DNA of 64,000 nt, from assembly GCA_011800805.1 (NCBI GenBank), contig MPNW01000064.1, positions 21,588 to 85,587 on the forward strand. The letters are read 5' to 3'. Shown here in pieces: positions 11,056 to 24,093 of the stretch. The notes under the pieces are model-generated. The model had not been told where the DNA came from. It saw only the letters and a list, made by a program, of their open reading frames with translations, and did not search any database. Position 1 is the stretch's first letter; every line of letters begins with the position of its first letter. Both the position numbers and the translations under genes were made by a program. This DNA comes from Hirudo medicinalis (lineage: Eukaryota > Annelida > Clitellata > Hirudinida > Hirudinidae).

Positions 11056-14000
11056 ACCTAAATGTGAAAAGCTTTCTTCATTTGAGTGGCAGCTTGTACT
11101 CCAACGTCATATCCGTTTAGAAAGGAAGACATTCTAAAAAAAATATGGCTACCATAACATGTTTGCACATTTACAAGCAACAAGCGTTATGTCCATTAGG
11201 TTAAGACAAAGCAAAAAAAGTTCTCTATGGCATCATGGACCTCAATTTCAAGGTTTGGTGAGACTACAAGCTCGATTGAATACTGCCCAATCAGAAGACC
11301 AATGAATAATAATGAGATATATTTAATTAAGATTACTTGAAAAGTAATTTTTTTTTTTATGTGTTTTTTATTATTAGAATTTTTTTAAATTTGTTAAAAT
11401 AAATGTGTATGAACTTAAGTTTTATGTCTATCTTTGATCTCGCCCATCTGTTGCATCAGAATACATAGGCAATGACAAACCAAATAAATATTATTTGAGT
11501 GTTGGCCAATTGACGGGCAAAAGCCATCTCACAGGCAACGACCTTTTGTATCTAACTCCGTCAATAACCTTACCCTATCCCTACCTCATGACCCTGGAAA
11601 TCTCGGTAGACTGACAAAAGTCGTTGCCATATTATTTGTATTCCAGCTTTTATTTGCTTAATCATGATCATGTAACAGGTAATTCCTACTAACCACTTGA
11701 AAATTTATACTTCATATTTTGTTTGCTATTTATAATTTGTCTATATTAGGTAATATTTAATAAATTTTACTTTAATCATGTAATATTCATTCGTCTTCTG
11801 ATTAGCGATTCGTTTTTTTCGAGCTGACGGGTGTAAATGCACGTTACATTCGGATACATTCAGATCCGGGATTTACGAACTACAGTAGAAAACATACTGA
11901 TCAAAGCAAACGACCAAAACTTTACGCTTCAAATTAATATTAATTTAAATATTAAAAAAAATTTATTCTAAAATAAAATAGTTGGCACTTTTTGTAGGTA
12001 GCAATGAAGTCGTTGTCTTTTCAATAATAATAATCGTTATTGATAACTTATGCTTCCTTCAGTAATATTTATTTAAATATTATTCTATATGTTTTACACA
12101 CATTTTAATATAACCGGATGAAAAATAAATGTTTTAGGCGGTAGAATTCCGCTATGTATGTCGTCAGCACACAAGGTGCCGAATCGGGACATTAACGTTC
12201 CTTACAATGGGTAAACAACCATTTTTGGAGATAAATAAACCCGTGATTTTCCAATTGAATAATTCCCTCATGTCCTGATGATGAATAAATAAAAATGTTA
12301 TTTGTCAACGTCCTAACAATTTGTGTAATGAAGCAGATTAAAAACACAAGCATTTTACTGTGGAATTGCAATGGTTTCAAGTTAGCTTATATTGCAGTGT
12401 TTTGAGTCATTAAATTGAATTGGAATATTACTTTTCAACTTATCTAATTGTTATTAAATATTATTTAAACTTGATTACTATTTAAGGAAGTCATTCAAGT
12501 GGTTAAATATATTGCGAAATGTGACATCTCAGAGCGATTGTTTCACATTGTTAAAATAAAATTCCCCATAATCATGGAATATACGAATATATTATAAATT
12601 ATTTGTTAAGAATGAAGTCTGAATATATTCAGTGAAATCCTTTCGAAGCTTTCATCTTTTTCGTAAGACAAGTTTGATTAGTCAGGTGAAGATGCGACCA
12701 TGTTTTCTGACGTGTTCTAATTTCCGTAGGCGTAACTTCGACCGATTTTAAAATCCTAGCTACGCCATTGCTTATTTCATCACTTGTTATTTTATTACTT
12801 AATCAAATTATTTCTTCAAGAAAGCACAATTTAACAAACCTCAGAATCAGTGGAGATTTAAAAATTTTTAAGATTTGAAATTAATTTGGTTATTAAGAAG
12901 GGGAGTGGTTATTATTGTCTGCGGTTTGAGAGTACGGTAAGTAAGATTGTACACTAAGGTTTAACCTTGAGTTGAATTTCATTTGTATTAGTATTTTGTT
13001 TCATTTCGGGGAGTAATGAACATGTTCATGAAAGAGTTTAATAACGATTTGATGGTGATTGTACAAAAATTTAGAGTGCCAGGATTTTACAGGATGAATT
13101 AAAGAATCTGCGCATGCGTAGTTCTCGTTTTGGTTCCATCGGTATTTCTTAATTATTACCCATTCATAAATTTAATCCTAGTCACCCATTCCGGTATGTT
13201 TACTCGTTGTCAGCGTAACTCAGGGCACTTTCGATTTCATAGGCTTTATTTAACCTTTGGAGGTCTCGTTAGAGATCGGCTAAAAACAATTATAAGGCGC
13301 ATAATTTAAAAGGGTCGGTGTTATTGCCTTGTGAGACATAATTACATGTACTTTGTTTTTTAATATAAGTTCACATGACACCCGATTTTATGCTAGTGAT
13401 TCAATTCATGGCAAGATTTTCTAAAACCTAAAATATATTTAATTATTTATAATAATATCTATTATTTAACGATGATTATTATTAATAATAATAACATTAT
13501 AAGTTTTGATTGGTTTGTTTGTCTAATTATAGTGATCTAAATATGAATATTTTGTGATTCACGGTTTCAGAGGAATATGGGTCAAATAATAAATAATTGA
13601 CCCCTTAATTTACTAGTTCGTTTGAATGAGATGATTTGTTCAATGACTTGCTGGTCATGAACCCCAACTCGATCCTTATGATGACTTGAACGGGAACCAG
13701 TTAAATTCAAATTAATTAATTGCTTAACAGAAATTATTTAATATTAAGTAATTATTCATACCTTTTAGATATAATAATAAAATAATACCCAGACGGTAAG
13801 CAACACATGTTTGTTTTTTCATCGCTAAAATTCAGATGTCGACTTCGCAATCTGATCAGTGGCGCTTGTTTGATAAAACTGGTTGATTTTAATACAAAAA
13901 AATTAACTAATTTCAATTGAAAGCATTTTCTCTTTGAGCTGAAGTCAACCATAGGCTAGACTCTAATCGTTAAAAAGTGTTCTATATGGCTCGTACAGGT

Positions 14001-15503
14001 ACTAAAAAGTCCTAAATTTCTGAAACTTGGATTTTTAGTACTAAAATGTCATAAGAACATGAGGGAAGTCCTGAAAAGAATAAAAATACCAAATCAAAGG
14101 CCCTAAAATTTTACAGGAATTTAATTCATAAATTGTATTGAGAAATCAATAATAGTGGGAATTCGATGTCTTTGTTCCAGTTGGACACTGGAACGCACTC
14201 AATTAAGTGTCGTATTACGTTCGATCTCTTCAAGTTTTAACAACACTGCCAATCATGCCTGGAGTTTGTTCTTTCAACAGTAACTCAACAGGCTAATTCT
14301 TGCTACCTATAAAAGGGAAAAAAGAATTTATTTGTTTCATAAGGAGCACATGGGAGTAATGACGACTACATATTCTTGTGTAGGGATATAGTCAGAACGT
14401 TGCTGACATTAAGCCATGGTCAGGCATCTCTTTAAAGGAGCTTTTCCATAAGCATGAGCTTGTTTTGTGAACATCAAAAATAGAAACACCTAAATGCACG
14501 AATAAGAGATCACATCAAAAGTGTTAATAATTTCAAAATTTATAAATCTGTCGTTGGTCATTGCAAAGCATCGAGGCAGAGGTATTATTACTTTGATTTG
14601 AACACTTTAGATCTGGAAGAAAGGTTGCTGCATTTAAAAACAAGAAGATGAAATGATGAGGTTGAGAAAAACTGAAAAACTAAAGCATGACCAAGATTCA
14701 TGAGACAAAGAATTTTGCAGATTAACAGTGGGAAGTATCACAGCCAGGAATGTGAGTCAACATTCTAAAAAAAAAACAATAATTAGGCAAAACCCATAGA
14801 AATTGCAAATTTAGAATTTTATGAATCAAATCTCATGTTAATAAATTGATATCTCAGCCTCCAAGCATTTCTATTTTGAATTACAATTCAAAAGTCTAGA
14901 AATAAAAAACAATAAATAAAGTCTAAATACCAGTATTTGTTAATAGTTTCAGTCTAAAAAAATTGAATAAAAAGCCCTGATCTGAGTTTTGAAACTCCTT
15001 TACGAGCCATACTTATAGAAATGTGTGGAACCCGAGGGTTTTTTTCATTGCCGAGGATACTAAACCTTCCGAGTCTCTAAGTTGTCCCTCACCTTTCAGC
15101 GAACATCCATTCCCGAGCCTAATATCAAGGTGGTCATTATCCATTGTTATCCCGTGCTTTCTGGAGAATTTGCTACAGAATTATTCAACCCCTAGAACAT
15201 TAAACTGATGTGGACACAATGAAATTCTCGTTTATGATTTTGAGAATTATTACAGCATTTCTGAAAACACAAGTTATTAATAACATTAATACTAGGCACA
15301 TTTGTATAGCACCTCATCCGAATGCTTTATGGTGTTGAAACTCGGGTTGCACAACAACTGTTGCTTTCACTGTTACCTGCTGCATAACAACTCTCTGAGC
15401 TAACTTGGATGCATTAATTCCAAGCCATTCAAGTGCATGAAACAAGAACCCAGACTTCAAAGGCAATGCCATAAAGCTTTATTTTCTCAAGTGGTCATTG
15501 TAC
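11056..15503. other. Long AT-rich intergenic stretch, no gene recognised
   Basis: No coding exons were found. It contains a GAGTGGTTATTATTG phrase at about 12,903 that may be a fragment of the hairpin repeat, a near-perfect splice-donor-like string at about 12,935, and a CTGCGCATGCGTAG palindrome-like site at 13,108-13,121. At 14,254 a short frame begins MPGVCSF, reminiscent of a THAP finger start, but it is interrupted at once. None of this amounts to a gene. The right-hand end should hold the 3' UTR of RpS25 copy B. Confidence 0.4.
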
Positions 15504-16409
15504 TTATGAATCAGCCTCTGTGCCTTTGGTGGCTCTTGTGAAAATCCACTGAGAATGGTGCTTCTCAACAAGTCGAATCAAACCTAATTAAATAATTTGG
15601 CATTTTAGCTCATGAATCCATTATTAAAAAATGTAAATTAGTGTTACCTTTCTGCTGGAGTTCCTGAAGGGCAAACCTAGCCAACGAAGCCCTGATCTTT
15701 AACCTTTCTGAGACAACAGATGGTGTGATCAATTTGTAGGAAGGCACCTCCTTGTACAATTTGTCATAAGTGGCCTTGTCAAACAACACCAAGTTGTTCA
15801 ACTTATCCCTGACTTTTCCCTTGGACCACTTCTACAAATGTCAAATGAGGGTTTTGTAATAACCAAACTATAAATCCATCAACCAGAAAGCAGATTATTC
15901 AGATGCTTTCAGATTACTAATTTCAAACTTTATGCCATTGCATCTTTAAGGATTTACATGTATGTCACCAAACCTTTTGCAATCACATGACAATCTGTTT
16001 TACTTTAACCACAATGCTGATGTCACAAATGTATTAGGAAAAGCCAATCCATTACACTCTTAAAATTACATGAATGAAATAAAGCAGAATAAGAATTTAG
16101 TCATGAAAATCCCCAAATTACATGTAGTCCTCATAAACAATGTGCTGGCTTCAAGCTCGAAAAAAGCTTCAACATTCACTGGTTAGAGCGTGTCAGCTTA
16201 AAAAAAAAAGATCAACGAGCCTTCTTTTTGGCTTTTCCTCCGGAACTGCCTCCCTCCTTCTTTTTAGCTGGAGCGGCAGCCTTGCCTTTTTGTTGTTGTT
16301 TCGGTGGCTAAATAATGTGTTCATATTTAGTCTAACATAAAAAGCAATATAAGGTTTCGACTTTACATGATTATCCAAGCTTTCTAAACATAACAAAGTG
16401 ACCAACCAT
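15504..16409 (-). CDS. RpS25: 40S ribosomal protein S25 (eS25), copy B
   Basis: Tandem paralogue of copy A in the same orientation and with the same exon plan: 16407-16409 (ATG alone), 16221-16307, 15648-15831, 15504-15583. The protein differs from copy A only in the N-terminal tail (one Gln fewer, one Gly more and small changes); residues from KWSKGKVRD to the end are identical. Shared introns show DNA-level duplication and not retroposition. The second intron is about 390 bases, against 62 in copy A. Its donor reads AAG|GCTCGT where copy A has AAG|GTAATT, so the intron must use a GC donor, use a cryptic site, or fail to splice. Synonymous-only changes in the core suggest the copy has been under selection. 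The stop codon is TAA here and TGA in copy A. Confidence 0.88.
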
Positions 16410-16425
16410 GCTCCTCAAACAACTG

Positions 16426-16440
16426 GGCGGAAAAGAGGAC
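16426..16440 (-). promoter_or_regulatory. Likely 5'-TOP transcription start of RpS25 copy B
   Basis: On the minus strand, TCCTCTTTTCCGCCC lies about 20 bases upstream of the ATG, a pyrimidine-rich start of the TOP type in the same position as in copy A. Its presence argues that copy B kept a working promoter. Inferred from the motif only. Confidence 0.45.
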
Positions 16441-19400
16441 TCGTCGCAGTTTGTAAAGATAAAATAGTTTCCAACATTACCAGAATGAATTTGAATATAG
16501 CATGTAATTAATTATATAAATTTAAGTTAATTTGTACAATAAATTAAATATTATAAATTTGTATGCTTATTTCTTCCCAGTATTTGAGTAGCTTGGCAGA
16601 TTTGTCCAGGAATCACAACAGAATGAAAAAATTTTTATTACCAAAATTTTAATACTGAATCTAATGAAACTTTCTAAACAAAAAAACAACAAAAATATTG
16701 AATTTTCGTCTTGGTCTGATTACGTTTTGATACTAAGATCCCACCCTAATCTTTTTTCCACTAAATCCTTACGCTCCAGAAGCAATACGAACATTACCTT
16801 GTCTTAATTTAGGTCGTCACAATACGACTACTATAATAATTTAAAAAATCTTAACGATGGAAAGACTGAAAACTACTTAAAATTGGAAGTCGTTTCAGAT
16901 GTCGGCTTCTGCCATTGAGAACCGTTCGACATTAATTTACGGAAATAAATCAGAAATCATAACACCATCAAAGCATATTTTAAAGGTTATTTCTAGTTTA
17001 AAAGCTAGAAAATTCTAATTTTAATAAATTAGAGCTTTGAACATGAATTCAGATTTAATTCCATTCTCACATCCGAACTTCAACACATTTTTTCAAAGAT
17101 TAACATTGTTCATAGCTTGATTTGCATACAGAGTGGTTTATCACATAGATATCGGTCTCCTTAAACCACTATAAATAAATGTTAACTTATGTTAAGATTT
17201 CCTTTCATAAATATTAAAACAGAGAATGATTTTTGACCATTACTTTTATTGTTTCCACAATCATAAACGACATTTAAAAGAAACATAATACAGAATTCTT
17301 TTACGGAGTTGCCATTACGATAGTTTAATGATCACGATGATAACAACAAGACGCGAACTTGAAGCAAGCAGGCAAACTATCACCTGCACCTCCAACGACG
17401 AAAATGAAAATGTTCTATGCTTTCGAAAATACACGATGCGTTCGCGTGGGAAACTACGCAATGTGGACAAATATAGCTCACGACTAATCATAAAACATTC
17501 TAAATTAGCCAGCTAATGCTGAGATCCAACAGATCCACCGACAAATTGGATGCATTACCAAACATATCGTTCCTAAGCAACTCAAATTAACAAGCTGATC
17601 TAAGAATAATTTATAGAATTCTGTCGAATTAAAACCACTTGGTGCGCCATGGAGAATGAATTTTCGGAACTGGAGGAGAAAGTTATTCGTAAGCATTGGA
17701 CGGGCTGAACTAAGGCTGAACTAATTTAGCATTGAAGATATATTATCAGCGTATTATTAGAGCAAACTGTTTTTTTCTCTCGAAAAAGGATAATTGAATT
17801 TCGAATAGGATCATACGATGACCAACAAATACCAACAAATGTAATGTTTACCGAGACGTATCTGGGTTGAAAGAAACAGAACGCAAACAGGGTACTGCAA
17901 AAGTTAACATTTGAATGTGATCACCTCTATTTACAAAAATTAAATGAGTTTCATGCACACGAATTTATTTGGATCAAATTGGCTGTTAATAAATTAATTA
18001 AATTTGGAAATAGTCACAAAACTCGAGAAAGCATTATTAACCAGCTAACTATCAGAAGCTTCTGAAGGAGAGCTTCTGCCCAGCTTTTAAGATCAAGTGT
18101 TGCTACTTATATGAACGACAGAGCCAAAAACATTGAAAGGGGGCATTTAGCATGCAAGTTATTTACAAATCAATGAATTCAACACAAGCTACCCTGAAAC
18201 GAATGAAATGTAACCTAAGATTTAACAACATCGATCACATAAAACTGTACTTAGATTGTCCAGGTAAAACAAATGCTGGCCTCCATCATTGTGAGATGTG
18301 CAAGCCAATATACAAGCGCAAGGATCAGCGTGGGTTAACAATGATTCCTGCTACGTTTCCATGGCAGCGCATACCTACGAAGTTTCTGGGGCATGGATGA
18401 AATATAATTGGATTGGGAACAATTAATGTCGTCCTCAGAATTCATCGACTATAATTTAAAGGAAATACAATCATAACGAAGGTCTAATTAGAAAATCAAC
18501 GAAAACTTTAAACAACGCACCAAGTCGAAAAGAGCGTCAAGATACAAAATCAAATGATAGGATTCCAACAAGTTCTCAACAAATTCCATTTAGATTCCGG
18601 AAGAGTCCCCAAAATTCAGATCGGATGTTGAAATAACGAAAGAAATGGATTGAAAAGATTTAAGAAAGATGCCAGAATAAAAGCATGTTTTTATTCCAGG
18701 GAAGGTAATCAAGCGCAACAAAACATCAACTGTCAATTATTTACAAAAATTAAGCTCGACAGTAAAGCATGCACACGAGTTGAAATCCTTAAAGTCAGAA
18801 CCAACAGCCTGAAAAAGCAACAGAGCATATCGACAATCAACGCTTGTCGGGAATATTAAGTAGTATTATGGAAGCCAAAATCTGGTTCACCGAGTACAAG
18901 TTGAAGTTGTGTACATACACACACGAGATTCACGATTGAATCCGGGATAGCCTTTTTTCTGACGAACTTGTTGCTTGGCACCAGTTCGTGCACATAAGTT
19001 GTGGCTGGCATAAATTTTGACCGTCGCATGCATCATGTCAAGAGACGCTAAGTTCTAACATTACCTCTTGTAAATCACAAGTTACGCGGTTAGCACGACT
19101 GAAGCTATACAAAAAAAAAAGACTGCAAACGTTTTTGACATCGCGAGATGCAGAAACAATTATTAGTAACGAACGAAAACATAGAAATCATAACTTGTCT
19201 CTCAACTAATGTATAATTTCAGTTCGGTGATTTACAAGTGTTTGGAATTAGAAAAATAAGAAATAAATTCAATTAAGGTCGACTGTTTAAAATTCATTCT
19301 GAAGCCTATAATTTCGTCTAAATTTGCACCAACATTTTGAAACAAAACCAAACAAGCATTAAAATAAGGGAGACAAAATTTTTAGTAAAATTGTCATGCA

Positions 19401-19450
19401 GAGAACAAATAAAGACAATCCATTTGAATGAAAGATTCTCCAAAAGCAGA
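16441..19450. other. Intergenic and HR96 3' flank, no gene recognised
   Basis: No coding exons with recognisable motifs were found. Small open frames (for example 18,152-18,400) show no known domain. The stretch includes a hairpin-repeat copy at 17,131 and, at its right end, the presumed 3' UTR of the minus-strand nuclear receptor gene. Confidence 0.4.
17131..17183 (+). repeat. Small hairpin repeat, copy 3 (best preserved)
   Basis: Arms agtggttta (17132-17140) and taaaccact (17162-17170) are perfect inverted complements enclosing a 21-base loop, followed by ATAAATAAATGTTAA. The arms, loop phrase and downstream ATAAATAA recur at 9856, and less exactly at 9161. Confidence 0.65.
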
Positions 19451-22400
19451 TTAACAACTGAGATCCAAAACTTCCTTCATTAACGGTTGGATGCCTTCAG
19501 GATTAACTTTGAGGAGAACTTGAGAATGTTCTTCATTCAAATTTCTGATATCGGTCAGCTTCATAAGGAGTCTTGGAAAAAGAGACCTAGCAGTGGGGAC
19601 AGGATATATGGACTCTAAATAGTTCTTCAGAAGAGCCGAGTACCGTTCTTGCTCTGCTGCAACGAGACTCTGGTATTCCAGGTTGTCTCTGTCTGGAGAG
19701 AAGAGGGAGATGACGAGCAAGAGGATGAGGACGGTGTTATCAGCGCAGAGATCGAACGCCAACGATCGAACAAAACGCATGTGGTCTTCAAACAATCCCG
19801 TTCCATTCTCGGCTCTTTCCAGTTGTTCTAATTTCATTGCTTTGGTTTCCTCGTGATCAAAAGGGTCGAGAAAGTGTTGTTTCTCTTTGTCAAAAGTGAT
19901 GACCGAACGAAGGATGAGCAGTTCTATGCTGCCTCCCTTCAGCAGGTGAATTTGTTCGACTTGCGGCAGGTCCTTGAAGGCGGGCACCTATGAAGTGATT
20001 AGAACACGTTAGAAAATAACGACTTCAGAAACCATTTAAGTTTCGTATTTATTGTAAAAATTGCTGCAGCACGTGCCGCATTATTTATAATCATTTGATT
20101 AAAGGATTCTAACCTGCTTGGCCATAGCAATAACTCTTCTAACGCTCAACTCGGCAATGTTGACGAGATCAGAAAAATTGGCTTCGTGTCGTGAGACGTC
20201 CCTTTCTATGCTCACCTGTAATCAGTTCAGATGACGTTAGTCTGAAGATCCACGGAGGCATTAAAAACAATTGAAATATAAAAGGCATTGTAAACTGTTT
20301 GCAACCTCTAGTGAGTTACTATAAGCAACATGTAGCTCGTATATGGCATTGTTGTCTGCAGCTGATAATGGGGTTGTATGACTAAGGATGGGTATCATCG
20401 GCTGAGGGGGACACGCGGGAATGTACGGCATGCCACCCACTGCTCCTGCAACGATTCCCACTGAACAGTGATCGTAATCCACTCTTGGTCTAACTCTGGA
20501 AAAAAAAGAAATTTAAGGTTAATAAACTCGAAGGCTCGTGTGTGTGAAGACCACAAGTGGGAGCTTTTGTGACCGCGTGTAGGAACAAGGCAAGCAGAAA
20601 TAAGTGCAGAGCAAATAAAGCAAACAGCCTCTTCTCTTGGGCATCAGAAAGTTCCATAAAAGTCCTACCCATGAAAGTACATATGGGAATTTATGGGAGA
20701 ATTATTTACAGATTGTCTTAAGAATAAAATTCAACACATAAATACAATACAATCGTCATCTCTTCTGAACTCAGGAAAACTTATTGACTCTGAACTCGTG
20801 ATCAAATAATCGAACGTTCTCATTACTTATCGAAACACTTGCTCACTTCAAAGCAAATTAATACATTATTAAGGATGTCATCATCATCATCACCATCACC
20901 GTCATCATATTCATCGCCATCGCCATCATCATCATCATCATCATCATCATTATGATGATGATCATGAAATAACAACGATCAATGTCTTCACATTAATTTT
21001 CTTGTCCGATACCTATTGGCATTCATTCAGTTTGTCTTTTGTAAATTTCTAATAGATATCTAATAATTAATGATGGCATGCAAATCGTTTGAAGCAAACA
21101 ATATTGTTGAAATAAAATATCAGATGCTAATGTTCTGATTTGGTCAAGAATGAGGCCTCCACGTGAGTCTTCGAGAATAAACACGGATGATTGATGGCAA
21201 TGAATTGATCAAAGTTTGCCTTAAATTTGAATAATCAATGAACTCCGATGACCGGAAAATCTCAAAAATTAATGGAAATAAACTTTCAAATATCGAAAAT
21301 GATAAATCAACAAGGCTGAGAAGCGATATTTACTCGTGTTCCATGGTTGAAGGTGACCTCTGGGGTGCCATCTGAGAAATTTGAGGAGTGTGAGACTGCG
21401 GTGGAGGAGGTGGTGGAGGGTGGAGAGTTTGGTGGTGATGGTGGTTGTTGTGATGAAGATGGTGGCTGGTGCTCTTCGATGTCGATGGATTTGATGATGA
21501 ACTTGTGGCAGCACCGCACATGCGTCTCAGGAAGCGGTTGTCTTCGATCTTCTGCCTTTTTTGAGCCTTTTCTTCCTCAGAAAGGATATATTCTTTGCGC
21601 ATTCCTATTTCGAAACACTTTTTCAATCTGCATCTTTTGCAGAATCGTCGGTTCGATAAATCCATCTTGCATTTCTCATCGTAGGGGCACTTAAAGTAAC
21701 CCTAAAATTTGGGAATGACAAAATAAAATTTTAGATGAAAATATTGCGAATAGCAAATCAATTCTACTCACCAATCCTTTAGGGGCATTTCTTCTGAAAA
21801 ATGCTTTACATGATTCACATGAGATGGCATCAAAGTTAAATCCAAGGGCTTTGTCTCCACAAACACCGCAAATTTTTTCTTCTTTATTCTTCCTGTTTCT
21901 GTTTTGGGTGCCTCCACCACCACTGGACTGGGAAGATGGCGACGAATCCATATGGCTTTCCATGAGTCCCTGACCGCAGTACATGCTTCCGCCGCTCAGG
22001 GAATCAGGATCCACTTTGAGCTCCAGCTCTCTGGGGTAACCAACGATGGAGGACTCCCCATATCCGTAATAATCTCTCCTACCATCGCCTAGACGAATGC
22101 CTGGGAAAGGTTTAATGTTTTCAATTAGTTGAATCATAACCTTACTAATTAACGCAAGTACACCACGAAACCTTCAAAATATCTACTAGGAAATAAGATT
22201 TATTTGCAAACTTATAAAACAGCACGTCATTGAGAATGTTTTACATAAATTTGGGAACATTGAATTTTCGAACGACGAACAGTTTCAATGAACTTTGAGC
22301 TCGAACACCAGTCATAACCCAGTAGGTGCAATTGAAGCTGGTCACAAGTAACAAGTCACAAGTAATGGAGAACTTTCGAAAATGTTGGAACAAACGAGTT

Positions 22401-24026
22401 GCATTAAAAAATTAAGTGCAACCATTGAAATGTGACGAAACCAGTACAAGGAAAGTTAACTGAAGAATCGATGGTTACAATTAGGAAGCAATAAGCTCCA
22501 ATTAAAGGAACGTGCGAAGCCAAAAACGAGAGCAGAATGAACATCTATTTTTCCATAATTCAAAAGGAAATTGAGGAGAACAAAGCAATCTTTGATACTT
22601 TAATAACAGGACAATATAAACGAACTTGCCATGCATCAGGTCATTCAGAAAAGAAAAACTTAACAAGGAAATGATCGAAGAGGAATGAAGCTAATGACAG
22701 ACAATAATGATAATAATGATATTTTGAGGATACTTGGAGATTGATTGAAATTGAAACTATCCAAAAAAAGTTGTTAGTTTAAACACCATAAAATATTGAA
22801 TGGGAATTGGGCAAATATCGTGTGTTGATTGAAACGTGCAGGAGAATCGAAGCACACGAGATAACAAAAAACCAGAAACTTATAAATAGAGTTTGTAACA
22901 ATTTAGTGAGGCCTACAAAGGGTTCCTAGAGAAATCAATGGAAAATTGAAGCAGGTGAAACACGTGTCAATATGGGGATTGTTCTAATTATACGCTGTCG
23001 AAACGCCTTTAAATTATCAAATCTAAGAATATCGAGACTTCATTTGTGTTATTATTGTTTACATATTAATTTAACAATTTCGCTTGACAATTATTCACAA
23101 ATGTGCGCATTTATTCCCGAGGGAAGCATCCACGGATGACATTTACGTAAACAATTTCACGTGACAACGTTTAACATGCTTAGAATGCATCCAATTTACT
23201 GCATTTACAAGAATTCATCGCGATGGTTTAACATTTGAATAATCAACGAAGCAAAGCGGTGATAGGTTTGTCTATCATCGAACACGAACAAGAAAGTGAG
23301 AATGAATGACGAAGATGTTAACGACGACAATGCATGTCGAACACATAAATTTTACCGATAAATGCTAAGAAAGGGGAGCAGGGGAAATCAATATTGCAAT
23401 TAGACAAACAAGAGCAATAAGCAACGAACCCATGTAGACGAGTACATTTACTCAGCACGAATAATCTTCACGTCTCGAGTGAACGAGGTTCATCGAAGCA
23501 CATAACAGGTAAAAAGTGAATGAATAAAACGCATTCCACGTGCAGGTATAAGGTACGCGCGCGTGCACTCGTCGTACACCGCGTGCACTGGCGCTCTCGA
23601 AACACTTTGAGCAGTCAGTCAGCTCGGGAGCAACTAGTTTTGTACTAAACAGTAGCTCGCTCGTACGCCGAGGTCGACTCGGTGCAAACAGATCGAGCTA
23701 CTCAGCCGAAGGCTGGCTAATCGCGGCAAGCAGCACAGCCACTCAGACGCCATCTTCTTAATATGCACGGCAAATAGTTAAGAAATTAGTTGCTGAAGTA
23801 GGAGAACGCAGTCAAGATTGGAGTTATTTGAAAATGCAAATTACATTTAAAATGACATTGGACGAGTTATCAAAAAGAAAGGAATGACAAATAATTTATG
23901 AATGTTGAGGAGAAATCGGAGATGAAATTGATTGATGATTGATGAGACGTAAGTTGAAGGAGCACCCTTGACGATGTAGCAATTAAACGCATTATGGCCA
24001 ATTGATTGAAGTCATTCATTGTCATC

Positions 24027-24093
<67 letters not shown>

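Noticed and set aside
14254..14350. Possible THAP zinc finger start (MPGVCSF...)
   Set aside because: The frame is stopped within about 15 codons, the second Cys of the C2CH motif is absent and no downstream C/H pair was found; at most a very old relic.
21347..21694. Plus-strand open frame of 115 codons opposite HR96
   Set aside because: It is the antisense shadow of the HR96 DNA-binding and hinge exon.
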